A DNA stretch of 6,461 bases from Desulfobacterales bacterium (GTDB lineage Bacteria; Desulfobacterota; Desulfobacteria; Desulfobacterales; UBA11574), in assembly GCA_030601485.1 (NCBI GenBank), contig JAUVTO010000103.1:1-6461 (forward strand), given 5' to 3'. Of the stretch, positions 1 through 6,442 are shown one piece after another. A program made the translations under genes and the position numbers. The notes beneath the pieces are model-generated. The model saw only the letters and a list, made by a program, of their open reading frames with translations. It was not told the origin of the DNA and did not search any database. Numbering within the stretch: position 1 is the stretch's first letter; every line of letters starts with the position of its first letter.

Positions 1-138
1 CGGTAATTATCCGGCCTGTTTTCATGCCATTCCTTAAGTGAAGTATTCTTGCTGTTTTAGTTAATTGATGATAGAAGCAAAATGCCCGTAACAAAAATTA
101 AAATCTAATGCAGTCAATTATTCATGTCAACCAATACC
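1..138. other. AT-rich non-coding stretch left of the repeat element
   Basis: I find no convincing open reading frame, RNA gene or terminator in this segment. It is AT-rich and ends directly at the ATACC duplication flanking the element that follows. It may contain the original upstream region of polA, since the element appears to have inserted between it and the gene. Only weak promoter-like hexamers are visible (for example TTGATG at 65-70), none with a good partner at normal spacing. Together with the element it makes up the whole gene-free 1-353 interval. Confidence 0.5.
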
Positions 139-268
139 TGATGGCGTCGTAAAAAGTCCCATCTACTGCGTTGTAGTATTTTTGCAGAAACTCGGCATAC
201 TACATGTATGGCCTCGTTCCTGAAAAAATAATACGCCTTGTATATGAACCTTTTTACTTAGCCATCTA
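139..268. repeat. Long imperfect palindrome forming the left two thirds of the element
   Basis: The left arm (140 to about 203) resembles the reverse complement of the right arm (about 204 to 268), meeting at the self-complementary octamer TACATGTA at 201-208. The best matched blocks are GATGGC, GTAAAAAG, the T-run followed by CAG, and CATAC next to the centre. By eye the arms agree at roughly two thirds of positions with small gaps. Single-stranded DNA or RNA of this region could fold into a long cruciform or hairpin. This suggests the element arose by inverted duplication of a half-unit. Confidence 0.6.
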
Positions 269-326
269 TAGTTGAATTTGAACTTTTTACGAAACCGTCT
301 AAATCGGACTTTTTACGAGTTTATCA
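139..326. mobile_element. MITE-like non-autonomous element, 188 bp, with TIRs and flanking direct duplication
   Basis: The left end (139-159) and right end (306-326) are imperfect 21 bp inverted repeats that match at 17 of 21 positions. The outermost bases are TGAT and ATCA, and the shared core is TCGTAAAAAGTCC read inward from the left. The sequence ATACC lies immediately outside both ends, at 134-138 and 327-331, as expected for a 5 bp target-site duplication; the identity extends to CAATACC if the last two element bases are counted. The element has no coding capacity, so any movement would need a transposase supplied in trans. Similar GTCGTAAAAAGTC-ended repeats are, to my recollection, common between genes in Desulfobacterales, but I could not check copy number. 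It ends 27 bp before the polA start and so lies in the polA leader or promoter region. It could instead be a structured intergenic repeat that no longer moves. Confidence 0.72.
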
Positions 327-353
327 ATACCGATCCGTAACGCAATCAAACTT

Positions 354-3032
354 ATGAAAAAAAACAAAACACTATATCTGATAGACGGAACCGCATATAT
401 TTATCGTGCCTATCATGCCATCCGGGGGCTGAGCAATTCGAAGGGGCTTCCCACCAATGCGGCTTTCGGATTTACCCGCATCCTAATAAAGCTTATTGAA
501 GACCGGTCTCCGGAATATGTGGTCATGTTTTTTGATGCCAAAGGACCGACTTTCAGGCACAAAATCTATAAAGACTACAAAGCCAATCGTCCTCCCATGC
601 CGGAAGACTTGTCGGTTCAGATCCCGCATATAAAAAAGATAACCCAAGGATTCAACATACCGGTTATTGAAATGCAGGGGTTTGAGGCTGATGATCTTAT
701 CGGAACGTTTCGGCTCAAAGCTGAAGGAGCCGGGTTTTCTGTTGTTATGGTTACCGGGGATAAGGATTTCGTGCAGCTGGTAACAGACAAGGCCATTATC
801 TGGGACCCCATGAAGGACGAAACCATAAATATAAAAACCGTCAGGGAATCTTTTGGTGTTGAACCCAACCAGATGATTGACGTCATGGGTCTTTCCGGCG
901 ATACGTCTGATAATATTCCCGGTGTACCGGGTATCGGGCCAAAAACCGCCCTAACCCTGATAAAGACTTTCGGAAGCATGGACCGCCTGTATGAACAACT
1001 GGATAAGATTACAAAGAAAAAGCAGCATCAAAACCTTGTTCAATACAAGGCACAGGCCTTTTTAAGCAGAGAGCTGGTTAAAATAAACACCCAAGTGCCG
1101 ATAGCATTTACCCCCCAGGACTTTAAGCTCGAGGAACCGGATAATGCCAGTCTCTCCTCTCTTTTTAAAATGCTTGAATTCAGGCAGATGCAAAAGGACT
1201 TTCCCAAAAAGGCTGATCTTTCAAAAAAACAATATGTTACCGTGATGGATACGGAGTCTCTTTCTGATCTGGTTACGCGTCTTAACACATCGAATCTGTT
1301 AGCCGTGGATACCGAGACCACCTCCAAAGATCCCATAAAAGCCGAACTTGTGGGTCTTTCCTTTTCAGTGAAATCTGATGAAGCCTTTTACATTCCTCTT
1401 GCCCATGATTATCCCGATGTGCCGGATCAGCTTGAGCTTAAAACCGTATTGAATTTGCTGAAACCCGTGCTGGAAAACCCCGGCATCAAAAAGATCGGCC
1501 AGAACATAAAATACGATTGGATAGTTCTTAAGCACTACGATATAAACCTGGCCGGTGTTGTTTTTGATACCATGCTGGCATCCTACCTGATTAACCCCTC
1601 AAAACGCGCCCACAATCTGGACCAGATCGCTCTGGATTTTTTGGATCATAAAACCATTACCTACGAAGATGTTACCGGCAAAGGCAAAAAAGGTATAAGT
1701 TTTGCTCAAGTTCCCCTGGAAAAAGCCGGGCCTTATTCTTGCGAAGATGCAGATATTACACTTATGGCTTACCACGCTCTGAAGCCGATGCTGGAAAAAC
1801 TGGATCTTATGGAACTTATGGAAAAGGTCGAGATGCCCCTTGTACCGGTTTTGATGAAAATGGAAATGACCGGAATATGCGTTAACAGGGATAAGCTGCG
1901 GAATCTTTCAAAATCCTTTGAGCACCAGCTCGAACAGCTTGAAATCAGAATATATTTAATTGCAGGAGAAGAATTTAACATAAGGTCGTCCCAGCAGTTA
2001 GGGCATATCCTGTTTGAAAAACTCAAGCTGCCGGTTCAAAAGAAGACTGCAAAAAAGACCGGATATTCCACGGATGTTAATGTCTTGACGGCCCTTGCGG
2101 ACAAGCACGAACTTCCTGAACTTATTTTAAAACACCGGGCTCTTTCCAAGCTGAAATCCACCTATACCGACGCCCTGCTCGATCTTGTTCACCCGAAAAC
2201 CGGACGGATCCACACGTCATACAATCAGACGGTCACGGCCACCGGCCGTCTCAGTAGCTCTGACCCCAATCTTCAGAATATTCCGATCCGGACCGAACAA
2301 GGCATGGAAATTCGCAGAGCATTTATTCCCAGGGAGAGCTGGACTCTGGTATCCGCCGATTATTCTCAAATAGAACTCCGAATTCTGGCCCATTATGCCG
2401 ATGATGAAATCCTGATAAAGGCCTTTAAGAATGACGAGGATATTCACACCCGAACCGCAACCGAAGTGTTTCAGGTTTTCCCGTCATTTATTACTCCTGA
2501 ATTGAGACGACAGGCCAAGGTGATCAACTTCGGCATCGTGTACGGTATGAGTCCTTATGGTCTTTCCAAAGAACTTGGCATAAGCCGCAAGATGGCCAAG
2601 ACTTATATAGACAATTACTTCGCAAGGTATAACGGTGTTAAAAGATTTGTTGATCGGACGATCAGCGCTGCCAGAGAGACCGGAAAGACAAGCACCCTGT
2701 TGGGTCGAATCCGGTATCTACCGGATATCAACAGTGCTAATAAAACCGTACGCGAGTTTGCAGAACGTACCGCCATCAACACGCCCATCCAGGGAACGGC
2801 CGCAGATCTCATAAAGCTTGCCATGATCCATGTGGATGCGGCCTTCAGTGAAAGAGGCCTTAACGCCGCCATGCTTCTTTCAGTGCATGACGAAATCGTA
2901 TTTGAAGTCCCGCCGGAAGAGCTTAAAACCGCACAAAAGCTTGTCAAAGAGATCATGGAAGGGATCTGGGACCTCAAGGTGCCTCTGAAGGTCAACATAA
3001 CATCCGGCGGCAACTGGGCTGAAGCACATTAG
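354..3032 (+). CDS. polA: DNA polymerase I (5' nuclease, 3'-5' proofreading exonuclease, family A polymerase)
   Basis: This enzyme fills gaps and removes RNA primers during lagging-strand maturation and excision repair. At 892 residues it is close to the family's usual length (E. coli is 928). Residues 1 to about 285 are the 5' nuclease, with FFDAKGPTFRHK (59-70), EADD (111-114), TGDKDF (134-139) and GDTSDN (182-187). Residues about 295-480 are a proofreading domain that looks active: D319 and E321 (Exo I), N384/D388 (Exo II), Y461/D465 (Exo III). The polymerase follows: motif A DYSQIELR (669-676), O-helix R718/K722/F726/Y730, and motif C HDE (845-847). Phenylalanine at 726, matching E. coli F762, predicts normal discrimination against dideoxynucleotides. 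The ATG at 354 gives the typical N-terminus (LYLIDGTAYIYRA) but has no clear Shine-Dalgarno sequence; the leader is only 27 bp from the repeat element. The gene ends with TAG and faces a tRNA gene. Confidence 0.98.
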   Translation: MKKNKTLYLIDGTAYIYRAYHAIRGLSNSKGLPTNAAFGFTRILIKLIEDRSPEYVVMFFDAKGPTFRHKIYKDYKANRPPMPEDLSVQIPHIKKITQGFNIPVIEMQGFEADDLIGTFRLKAEGAGFSVVMVTGDKDFVQLVTDKAIIWDPMKDETINIKTVRESFGVEPNQMIDVMGLSGDTSDNIPGVPGIGPKTALTLIKTFGSMDRLYEQLDKITKKKQHQNLVQYKAQAFLSRELVKINTQVPIAFTPQDFKLEEPDNASLSSLFKMLEFRQMQKDFPKKADLSKKQYVTVMDTESLSDLVTRLNTSNLLAVDTETTSKDPIKAELVGLSFSVKSDEAFYIPLAHDYPDVPDQLELKTVLNLLKPVLENPGIKKIGQNIKYDWIVLKHYDINLAGVVFDTMLASYLINPSKRAHNLDQIALDFLDHKTITYEDVTGKGKKGISFAQVPLEKAGPYSCEDADITLMAYHALKPMLEKLDLMELMEKVEMPLVPVLMKMEMTGICVNRDKLRNLSKSFEHQLEQLEIRIYLIAGEEFNIRSSQQLGHILFEKLKLPVQKKTAKKTGYSTDVNVLTALADKHELPELILKHRALSKLKSTYTDALLDLVHPKTGRIHTSYNQTVTATGRLSSSDPNLQNIPIRTEQGMEIRRAFIPRESWTLVSADYSQIELRILAHYADDEILIKAFKNDEDIHTRTATEVFQVFPSFITPELRRQAKVINFGIVYGMSPYGLSKELGISRKMAKTYIDNYFARYNGVKRFVDRTISAARETGKTSTLLGRIRYLPDINSANKTVREFAERTAINTPIQGTAADLIKLAMIHVDAAFSERGLNAAMLLSVHDEIVFEVPPEELKTAQKLVKEIMEGIWDLKVPLKVNITSGGNWAEAH

Positions 3033-3182
3033 TGCCCGAATTTTCACGCGGACTCATATGGCTACCGTCCTGGCAAATCCGTTGCGCATCTCAGATTGAC
3101 TAATTTTAAATATCCTACGGTTTTATTTGGTATAGCGGCATATTTTTAAAGGCTGCTAATTTATCTATTTATCACACAAAAC

Positions 3183-3225
3183 AAAAAAGGGATTAACCGT
3201 AACCGGCTAACCCCTTGATTTTTTT
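3183..3225 (-). terminator. Hairpin terminator of tRNA-Asn, probably bidirectional
   Basis: On the minus strand, just past the tRNA 3' end, GGGGTTAGCC (plus-strand 3205-3214) pairs with GGTTAATCCC (3189-3198). This makes a 10 bp stem with two G-U pairs and a 6-base loop, followed by six T residues (plus-strand A-run 3183-3188). That is a standard Rho-independent terminator for the tRNA. Read on the plus strand, the same hairpin is followed by TTGA and then seven T residues at 3219-3225, so it can also stop transcripts from polA. I see no other terminator in the 150 bp after the polA stop. Confidence 0.8.
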
Positions 3226-3300
3226 GGCTCCCCAGCACGGACTCGAACCGCGGACCCAGTGGTTAACAGCCACTTGCTCTGCCAACTGAGCTACTGGGGA
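3225..3300 (-). tRNA. tRNA-Asn (anticodon GTT), CCA encoded
   Basis: The minus strand folds as a complete cloverleaf. The 7 bp acceptor stem is TCCCCAG with CTGGGGA. The D-arm contains AGCTCAGTTGGCAGAGC. The anticodon stem AGTGG/CCACT encloses loop CTGTTAA with anticodon GTT. The T-arm is CGCGG-TTCGAGT-CCGTG, and the discriminator base is G. The 3' CCA is encoded (plus-strand TGG at 3225-3227), giving 73 nt plus CCA. The GTT anticodon reads the asparagine codons AAC and AAU. The gene stands alone, convergent with polA, with its own promoter and terminator. No integrase or att-like duplication is seen next to it. Confidence 0.97.
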
Positions 3301-3316
3301 TTAATTGAAACCCTTT

Positions 3317-3345
3317 TTACTAATAAAAAAATAAACCCCAGTCAA
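3317..3345 (-). promoter_or_regulatory. Predicted sigma70-type promoter of tRNA-Asn
   Basis: Read on the minus strand, TTGACT (3345-3340) is a near-consensus -35 box. A 17-base spacer separates it from TAGTAA (3322-3317), a weaker -10 box. Transcription would start about 10 nt before the mature tRNA 5' end at 3300, which is typical for a tRNA leader. The -35 match and spacing are good, but the -10 matches consensus at only three of six positions. Confidence 0.5.
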
Positions 3346-3406
3346 GAAAAAATTCAGAGCAAACAGGCTTTTGTTCAGCGAAACACTCGTGATAAAAACT
3401 TTGGTC

Positions 3407-3434
3407 TTGATTTCAATTGTAAAGATGCTATAGA
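3407..3434 (+). promoter_or_regulatory. Predicted promoter of the PPC-ilvE-UGPase gene set
   Basis: TTGATT (3407-3412), a 16-base spacer and TATAGA (3429-3434) form a sigma70-like promoter. The -10 is preceded by TGC, giving an extended -10 (TGN) motif that can compensate for imperfect hexamers. The predicted start near 3441 leaves a leader of about 44 nt, containing the GGAGG ribosome site at 3474-3478. It points away from the tRNA promoter, so the 3301-3484 spacer looks like a divergent promoter region. Confidence 0.5.
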
Positions 3435-3484
3435 TTTTGAGACGAATTTTATTGGTAATATATTATTAATTTTGGAGGTTTTTA

Positions 3485-3928
3485 ATGGACAAACGGACCG
3501 GTTTTGAATTTAAACTCGGACGTCGCTTTGTGGGACGTCTTCCTCATGGCAAAGATTTGATTGCATCTATCGAAGATTTTTGTAAAGCGTCGTCAATCCA
3601 GATGGCTACATTTTCTGTTATCGGTGCAGTTTCTTCTGCGACCCTGGGCGCATATGATCAAAAACAACAGGTTTATGCAACATTCACACAAGAAGAACCT
3701 CTTGAAATAGTGGTCTGCACCGGGAATGTCTCATTGCTGGATGAAAACCCGATAGTCCATGCTCATATTGTTCTGGGAGATGTAGAGGGAAAAACCATAG
3801 GCGGACACCTTTTCCCGGAAACCATACTTTTTGCCGGAGAAATTGATCTTCAGGAATTGACCGGCAAACCCCTACAAAGGGCTTACGACGATACAACAGG
3901 ACTTATGTTGTGGAAAATATCGGACTGA
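3485..3928 (+). CDS. PPC (DUF296) domain protein of unknown function
   Basis: This 147-residue protein is essentially one PPC domain, the 'plants and prokaryotes conserved' fold also found in plant AT-hook proteins; no AT-hook is seen here. Recognisable features are the RLPHGKDL segment near residues 18-25, the glycine-containing strand IGAVSSATLGAYD (46-58), and the signature HAHIVLGDVEGKTIGGHL (92-109), with H92, H94 and H108. In the family these histidines are conserved and have been suggested to bind metal; members form trimers. No enzymatic role is established that I can name. There is no signal peptide or membrane segment, so it should be cytosolic. The start is well supported by GGAGG six bases upstream of ATG 3485. 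It lies 27 bp before ilvE and probably heads the transcript. Family assignment is firm, function is not. Confidence 0.88.
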   Translation: MDKRTGFEFKLGRRFVGRLPHGKDLIASIEDFCKASSIQMATFSVIGAVSSATLGAYDQKQQVYATFTQEEPLEIVVCTGNVSLLDENPIVHAHIVLGDVEGKTIGGHLFPETILFAGEIDLQELTGKPLQRAYDDTTGLMLWKISD

Positions 3929-3955
3929 AAATTTAAAATCTTTGAGGAGGCAGAG

Positions 3956-5017
3956 ATGCAACTGACTGTTAAAAAAGCTGATCAATTAAAAGCAAAACCT
4001 GACGATTCAACACTCGGTTTCGGCAGCATTTTTACGGATCACATGTTTAACATGGATTACAATCCGAAAGATGGGTGGCATAATCCACGTATAGAGCCTT
4101 ACGCATCCATAGATATGGATCCCGCAACCATGGTGCTTCATTATGGTCAAGGCGTTTTCGAAGGGCTCAAGGCTTTCAGGACAGAGTCAGGAGATATTCA
4201 GCTTTTCCGGCCCAATGATAATTTCAAACGGTTTAACAACTCTGCGCGTCTCCTCTGCATCCCGGAGATTGACGAGGCTTTTGCCCTGGATGCCCTTAAG
4301 CAATTGCTGATCATTGAAAAAGACTGGGTGCCGTCTACGCCAGGGACCTCCCTTTATATACGCCCCACCATAATAGCCACCGATCCTTTTTTAGGTGTTC
4401 GTGCTTCCCATACCTACCGTTATTTTATTATTCTTTCTCCGGTAGGCGCTTATTATGCCGAAGGCTTTAATCCTGTTAAGATATGGGTAACCCGCAACCA
4501 TGTCCGGGCGGTACGGGGCGGAGTGGGTGAAGCCAAAACGCCGGGCAATTATGCAGCAAGCCTGTATGCCGGCGAACAGGCTAATCAACACGGTTATACT
4601 CAGGTATTGTGGCTTGACGGGATTGAGCAGAAATACATTGAAGAAGTTGGGGCCATGAACATATTTTTTGTTATAAACGGCGAACTGATCACGCCCATGT
4701 TAACCGGAAGTATCCTTCCCGGCATTACCAGAGACACTGTAATTGCCCTTGCAAAAAAATGGGATATCAAAGTTACAGAACGCCAAATCAGCATCGATGA
4801 AGTGTTGGATGCCCATAAATCAGGAAAACTCGAAGAAATTTTCGGATCCGGAACCGCGGCGGTTATTTCCCCTGTCGGAGAAATCAAATACGGCGACACC
4901 ATAATAACCGTGGGTAACGGCAAGGTCGGTCCCATGGCCAACAAGTTCTACAAAACGATTTTAGATATTCAATACGGCAATACTGAAGATTCTGCAGGAT
5001 GGATAGAAACGATATAA
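3956..5017 (+). CDS. ilvE: Branched-chain amino-acid aminotransferase (PLP, class IV)
   Basis: This enzyme transfers amino groups between glutamate and the 2-oxo acids of leucine, isoleucine and valine, the last step of their synthesis or the first of their breakdown. Its 353 residues fit the longer BCAT type found in Bacillus and eukaryotes rather than the roughly 310-residue E. coli type. Family features are LHYGQGVFEGLKAFR (61-75), YIRP (134-137), RGGVGEAKTPGNYAAS (187-202) with K194 the probable PLP Schiff-base lysine, IEEVGAMN (228-235), PGITRD (255-260) and the cofactor-phosphate loop GSGTAAV (298-304). The start is fixed by a strong GAGGAGG at 3944-3950, five bases before the ATG. It lies 27 bp after the PPC gene and 12 bp before the UGPase gene, so the three are likely co-transcribed. 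No other branched-chain pathway gene or leader-peptide attenuator is visible nearby. Confidence 0.95.
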   Translation: MQLTVKKADQLKAKPDDSTLGFGSIFTDHMFNMDYNPKDGWHNPRIEPYASIDMDPATMVLHYGQGVFEGLKAFRTESGDIQLFRPNDNFKRFNNSARLLCIPEIDEAFALDALKQLLIIEKDWVPSTPGTSLYIRPTIIATDPFLGVRASHTYRYFIILSPVGAYYAEGFNPVKIWVTRNHVRAVRGGVGEAKTPGNYAASLYAGEQANQHGYTQVLWLDGIEQKYIEEVGAMNIFFVINGELITPMLTGSILPGITRDTVIALAKKWDIKVTERQISIDEVLDAHKSGKLEEIFGSGTAAVISPVGEIKYGDTIITVGNGKVGPMANKFYKTILDIQYGNTEDSAGWIETI

Positions 5018-5029
5018 ACAAAATCGCGT

Positions 5030-6427
5030 ATGCCGGTAAATTCAGACAAAACAAAATATCTTCCATCCTTTATTTCAAAGATGGAAAGTGCGAAACTCCA
5101 CCCTCTGGTCATTGATACGTTTACATATTACTATAAAAAGGTCATTTCCGGAGCAACAGGCCTTATTTCTAATAGAGACATAAAGCCTGTTGCTCTGGAT
5201 GAAATTGAAGATGCGAGCCGTATTAAAGAATATGCCGAATCCGGGCGGGAAGCATTACGCCATGCTGTTATAATCAAACTGAACGGCGGCCTCGGTACCA
5301 GCATGGGTCTTACCAGGCCCAAGTCCCTTTTAAAGGTAAAAAATGAAAAAACATTTCTGGAAATAATAGTAAGGCAGGCAGAAAGATGCCGGGTAAAGCT
5401 GGCCCTTATGAACAGTTTCAGTACACATGAAGACACAATTGACGCCCTCTCAATGATCAAGCCGTCAGATTCCCCACTTTTATTTATACAGAATAAATTT
5501 CCAAAAATCCTGCAACAAGATCTTGCCCCGGCAACCTGGCCCCAGAATCCGGACCTGGAATGGAATCCCCCGGGGCACGGTGATATATACTCAGCAATTT
5601 ATACATCCGGCGTGTTACATAGCCTTCTGAAGAACGGTATAGAGTATGCCTTTATATCCAACTCAGATAACCTGGGTGCTACCATGGATGAATCGCTTCT
5701 GGGGTATTTTTCTGAGAACAAACTCCCTTTTATGATGGAAGTGGTTCCGAGAACTCCGTCAGACGTAAAAGGCGGACATATTGCCAGACATATCAACGGC
5801 AGTCTGATTTTGCGTGAGTCGGCCCAGTGCCCGCAAGATGAAATGGATGCCTTCAAAGATATAAAACGTTACCGGTTTTTCAATACAAATAACATATGGA
5901 CAAATCTTAAGGCTCTTGAAAAACTTATCGAAAAACATAATACCATAAACCTTCCCATAATTAAAAACCAGAAAACACTTGATCCGAGAAATGAAAACAG
6001 TCCAAAAGTATTTCAGGTCGAAACAGCCATGGGTGCCGCCATATCTCTATTTGAAGGCGCTGCTGCCATACGGGTTCCCCCATCCCGTTTTTTTCCTGTA
6101 AAAAAATGTAACGATCTTCTGGCCATAAGATCGGATCGTTTTGTCTTTTCAAAAAAAGACAATCTGATTTTAAATCCCAGCATAGGCTCACGGTCCATAA
6201 CCATAGTTCTTGATCCGAAATATTACGGCAAGATAGATAGTTTTGATGAAAGATTTGCTGAAGGAATTCCCTCCCTGATCGATTGTGAATCTCTTACTAT
6301 TGACGGTGATGTACGTTTTGAAAAAAACGTAACCATAAAGGGGGAAGTTGTAATAAAAAACAGCGGCAAATCACAGGCGGTTATCAAACAGGGATCGGTA
6401 ATAGATAAAGATGTGATCCCAAGTTAG
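5030..6427 (+). CDS. UTP-glucose-1-phosphate uridylyltransferase, eukaryotic-type (UDPGP family)
   Basis: This enzyme makes UDP-glucose from UTP and glucose-1-phosphate, supplying polysaccharide, lipopolysaccharide or glycogen-type synthesis. It belongs to the UDPGP family typical of eukaryotic UGP, not to the usual bacterial GalU. Motifs in order are the nucleotide-binding KLNGGLGTSMG (83-93) followed by RPKSLLKV (96-103), NSFSTHEDT (128-136), NPPGHGD (179-185), SNSDNLGATMD (210-220), NTNNIW (285-290), VFQVETAMGAAI (327-338) and RFFPVKKCNDLLAIRSD (353-369). Residues about 415-465 have the repetitive short-strand pattern (IDGDVRF, VTIKGEVVI, QGSVIDKDV) of the family's C-terminal beta-helix. 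The ATG at 5030 lacks a clear ribosome site but lies 12 bp after ilvE, so coupling is possible. Met18 at 5081 is a less likely alternative because residues around 11-18 resemble the family N-terminus. A UDP-N-acetylhexosamine pyrophosphorylase is less likely given KLNGGLGTSMG. Confidence 0.93.
   Translation: MPVNSDKTKYLPSFISKMESAKLHPLVIDTFTYYYKKVISGATGLISNRDIKPVALDEIEDASRIKEYAESGREALRHAVIIKLNGGLGTSMGLTRPKSLLKVKNEKTFLEIIVRQAERCRVKLALMNSFSTHEDTIDALSMIKPSDSPLLFIQNKFPKILQQDLAPATWPQNPDLEWNPPGHGDIYSAIYTSGVLHSLLKNGIEYAFISNSDNLGATMDESLLGYFSENKLPFMMEVVPRTPSDVKGGHIARHINGSLILRESAQCPQDEMDAFKDIKRYRFFNTNNIWTNLKALEKLIEKHNTINLPIIKNQKTLDPRNENSPKVFQVETAMGAAISLFEGAAAIRVPPSRFFPVKKCNDLLAIRSDRFVFSKKDNLILNPSIGSRSITIVLDPKYYGKIDSFDERFAEGIPSLIDCESLTIDGDVRFEKNVTIKGEVVIKNSGKSQAVIKQGSVIDKDVIPS
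5151..5195 (+). repeat. Inverted repeat inside the UGPase coding region
   Basis: GAGCAACAGGC at 5151-5161 is exactly complementary to GCCTGTTGCTC at 5185-5195. After one mismatch (5162/5184) three more pairs form, leaving a loop of about 15 bases. The arms encode residues 41-44 (GATG) and 52-55 (KPVA), which are conserved in the family, so codon choice makes the pairing. It could form an mRNA hairpin about 120 nt into the gene. No function is known. Confidence 0.7.
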
Positions 6428-6439
6428 GGGCTTCGCCCC
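6427..6439 (+). terminator. GC-rich hairpin overlapping the UGPase stop codon (not a canonical terminator)
   Basis: GGGGC (6427-6431), TTC, GCCCC (6435-6439) form a perfect 5 bp stem with a 3-base loop. The first G is the last base of the TAG stop codon at 6425-6427. It is not followed by a T-tract, so a Rho-independent terminator function is doubtful. It may belong to a repeat that continues past the window. Confidence 0.4.
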
Positions 6440-6442
6440 AAT

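Noticed and set aside
65..94. Possible polA promoter (TTGATG with TAACAA)
   Set aside because: The -10 match is poor, the spacer is 18 bases, and the whole repeat element lies between it and polA. The support is too weak to list.
2185..2447. Small overlapping frames on both strands within polA (and similar ones in ilvE and UGPase)
   Set aside because: They lie entirely within strongly conserved coding sequence in other frames, encode low-complexity or non-family peptides, and have no start signals.
3033..3182. Possible small RNA or extra gene after polA
   Set aside because: There is no coding frame, hairpin or paired promoter. A TTGACT at 3096-3101 has no -10 partner at normal spacing.
3225..3300. 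tRNA-Asn as an integration site for a genomic island
   Set aside because: tRNA genes often serve as attachment sites, but no integrase and no repeat of the tRNA 3' end is visible in this window.
3259..3507. An 82-codon plus-strand reading frame
   Set aside because: It starts inside the antisense of the tRNA-Asn gene, runs across the promoter region and overlaps the well-supported PPC gene start. It has no ribosome site and no recognisable domain.
6112..6133. Seven-bp inverted repeat CGATCTT/AAGATCG in the UGPase gene
   Set aside because: It is short and within conserved codons, and such matches are expected by chance in a sequence this long.
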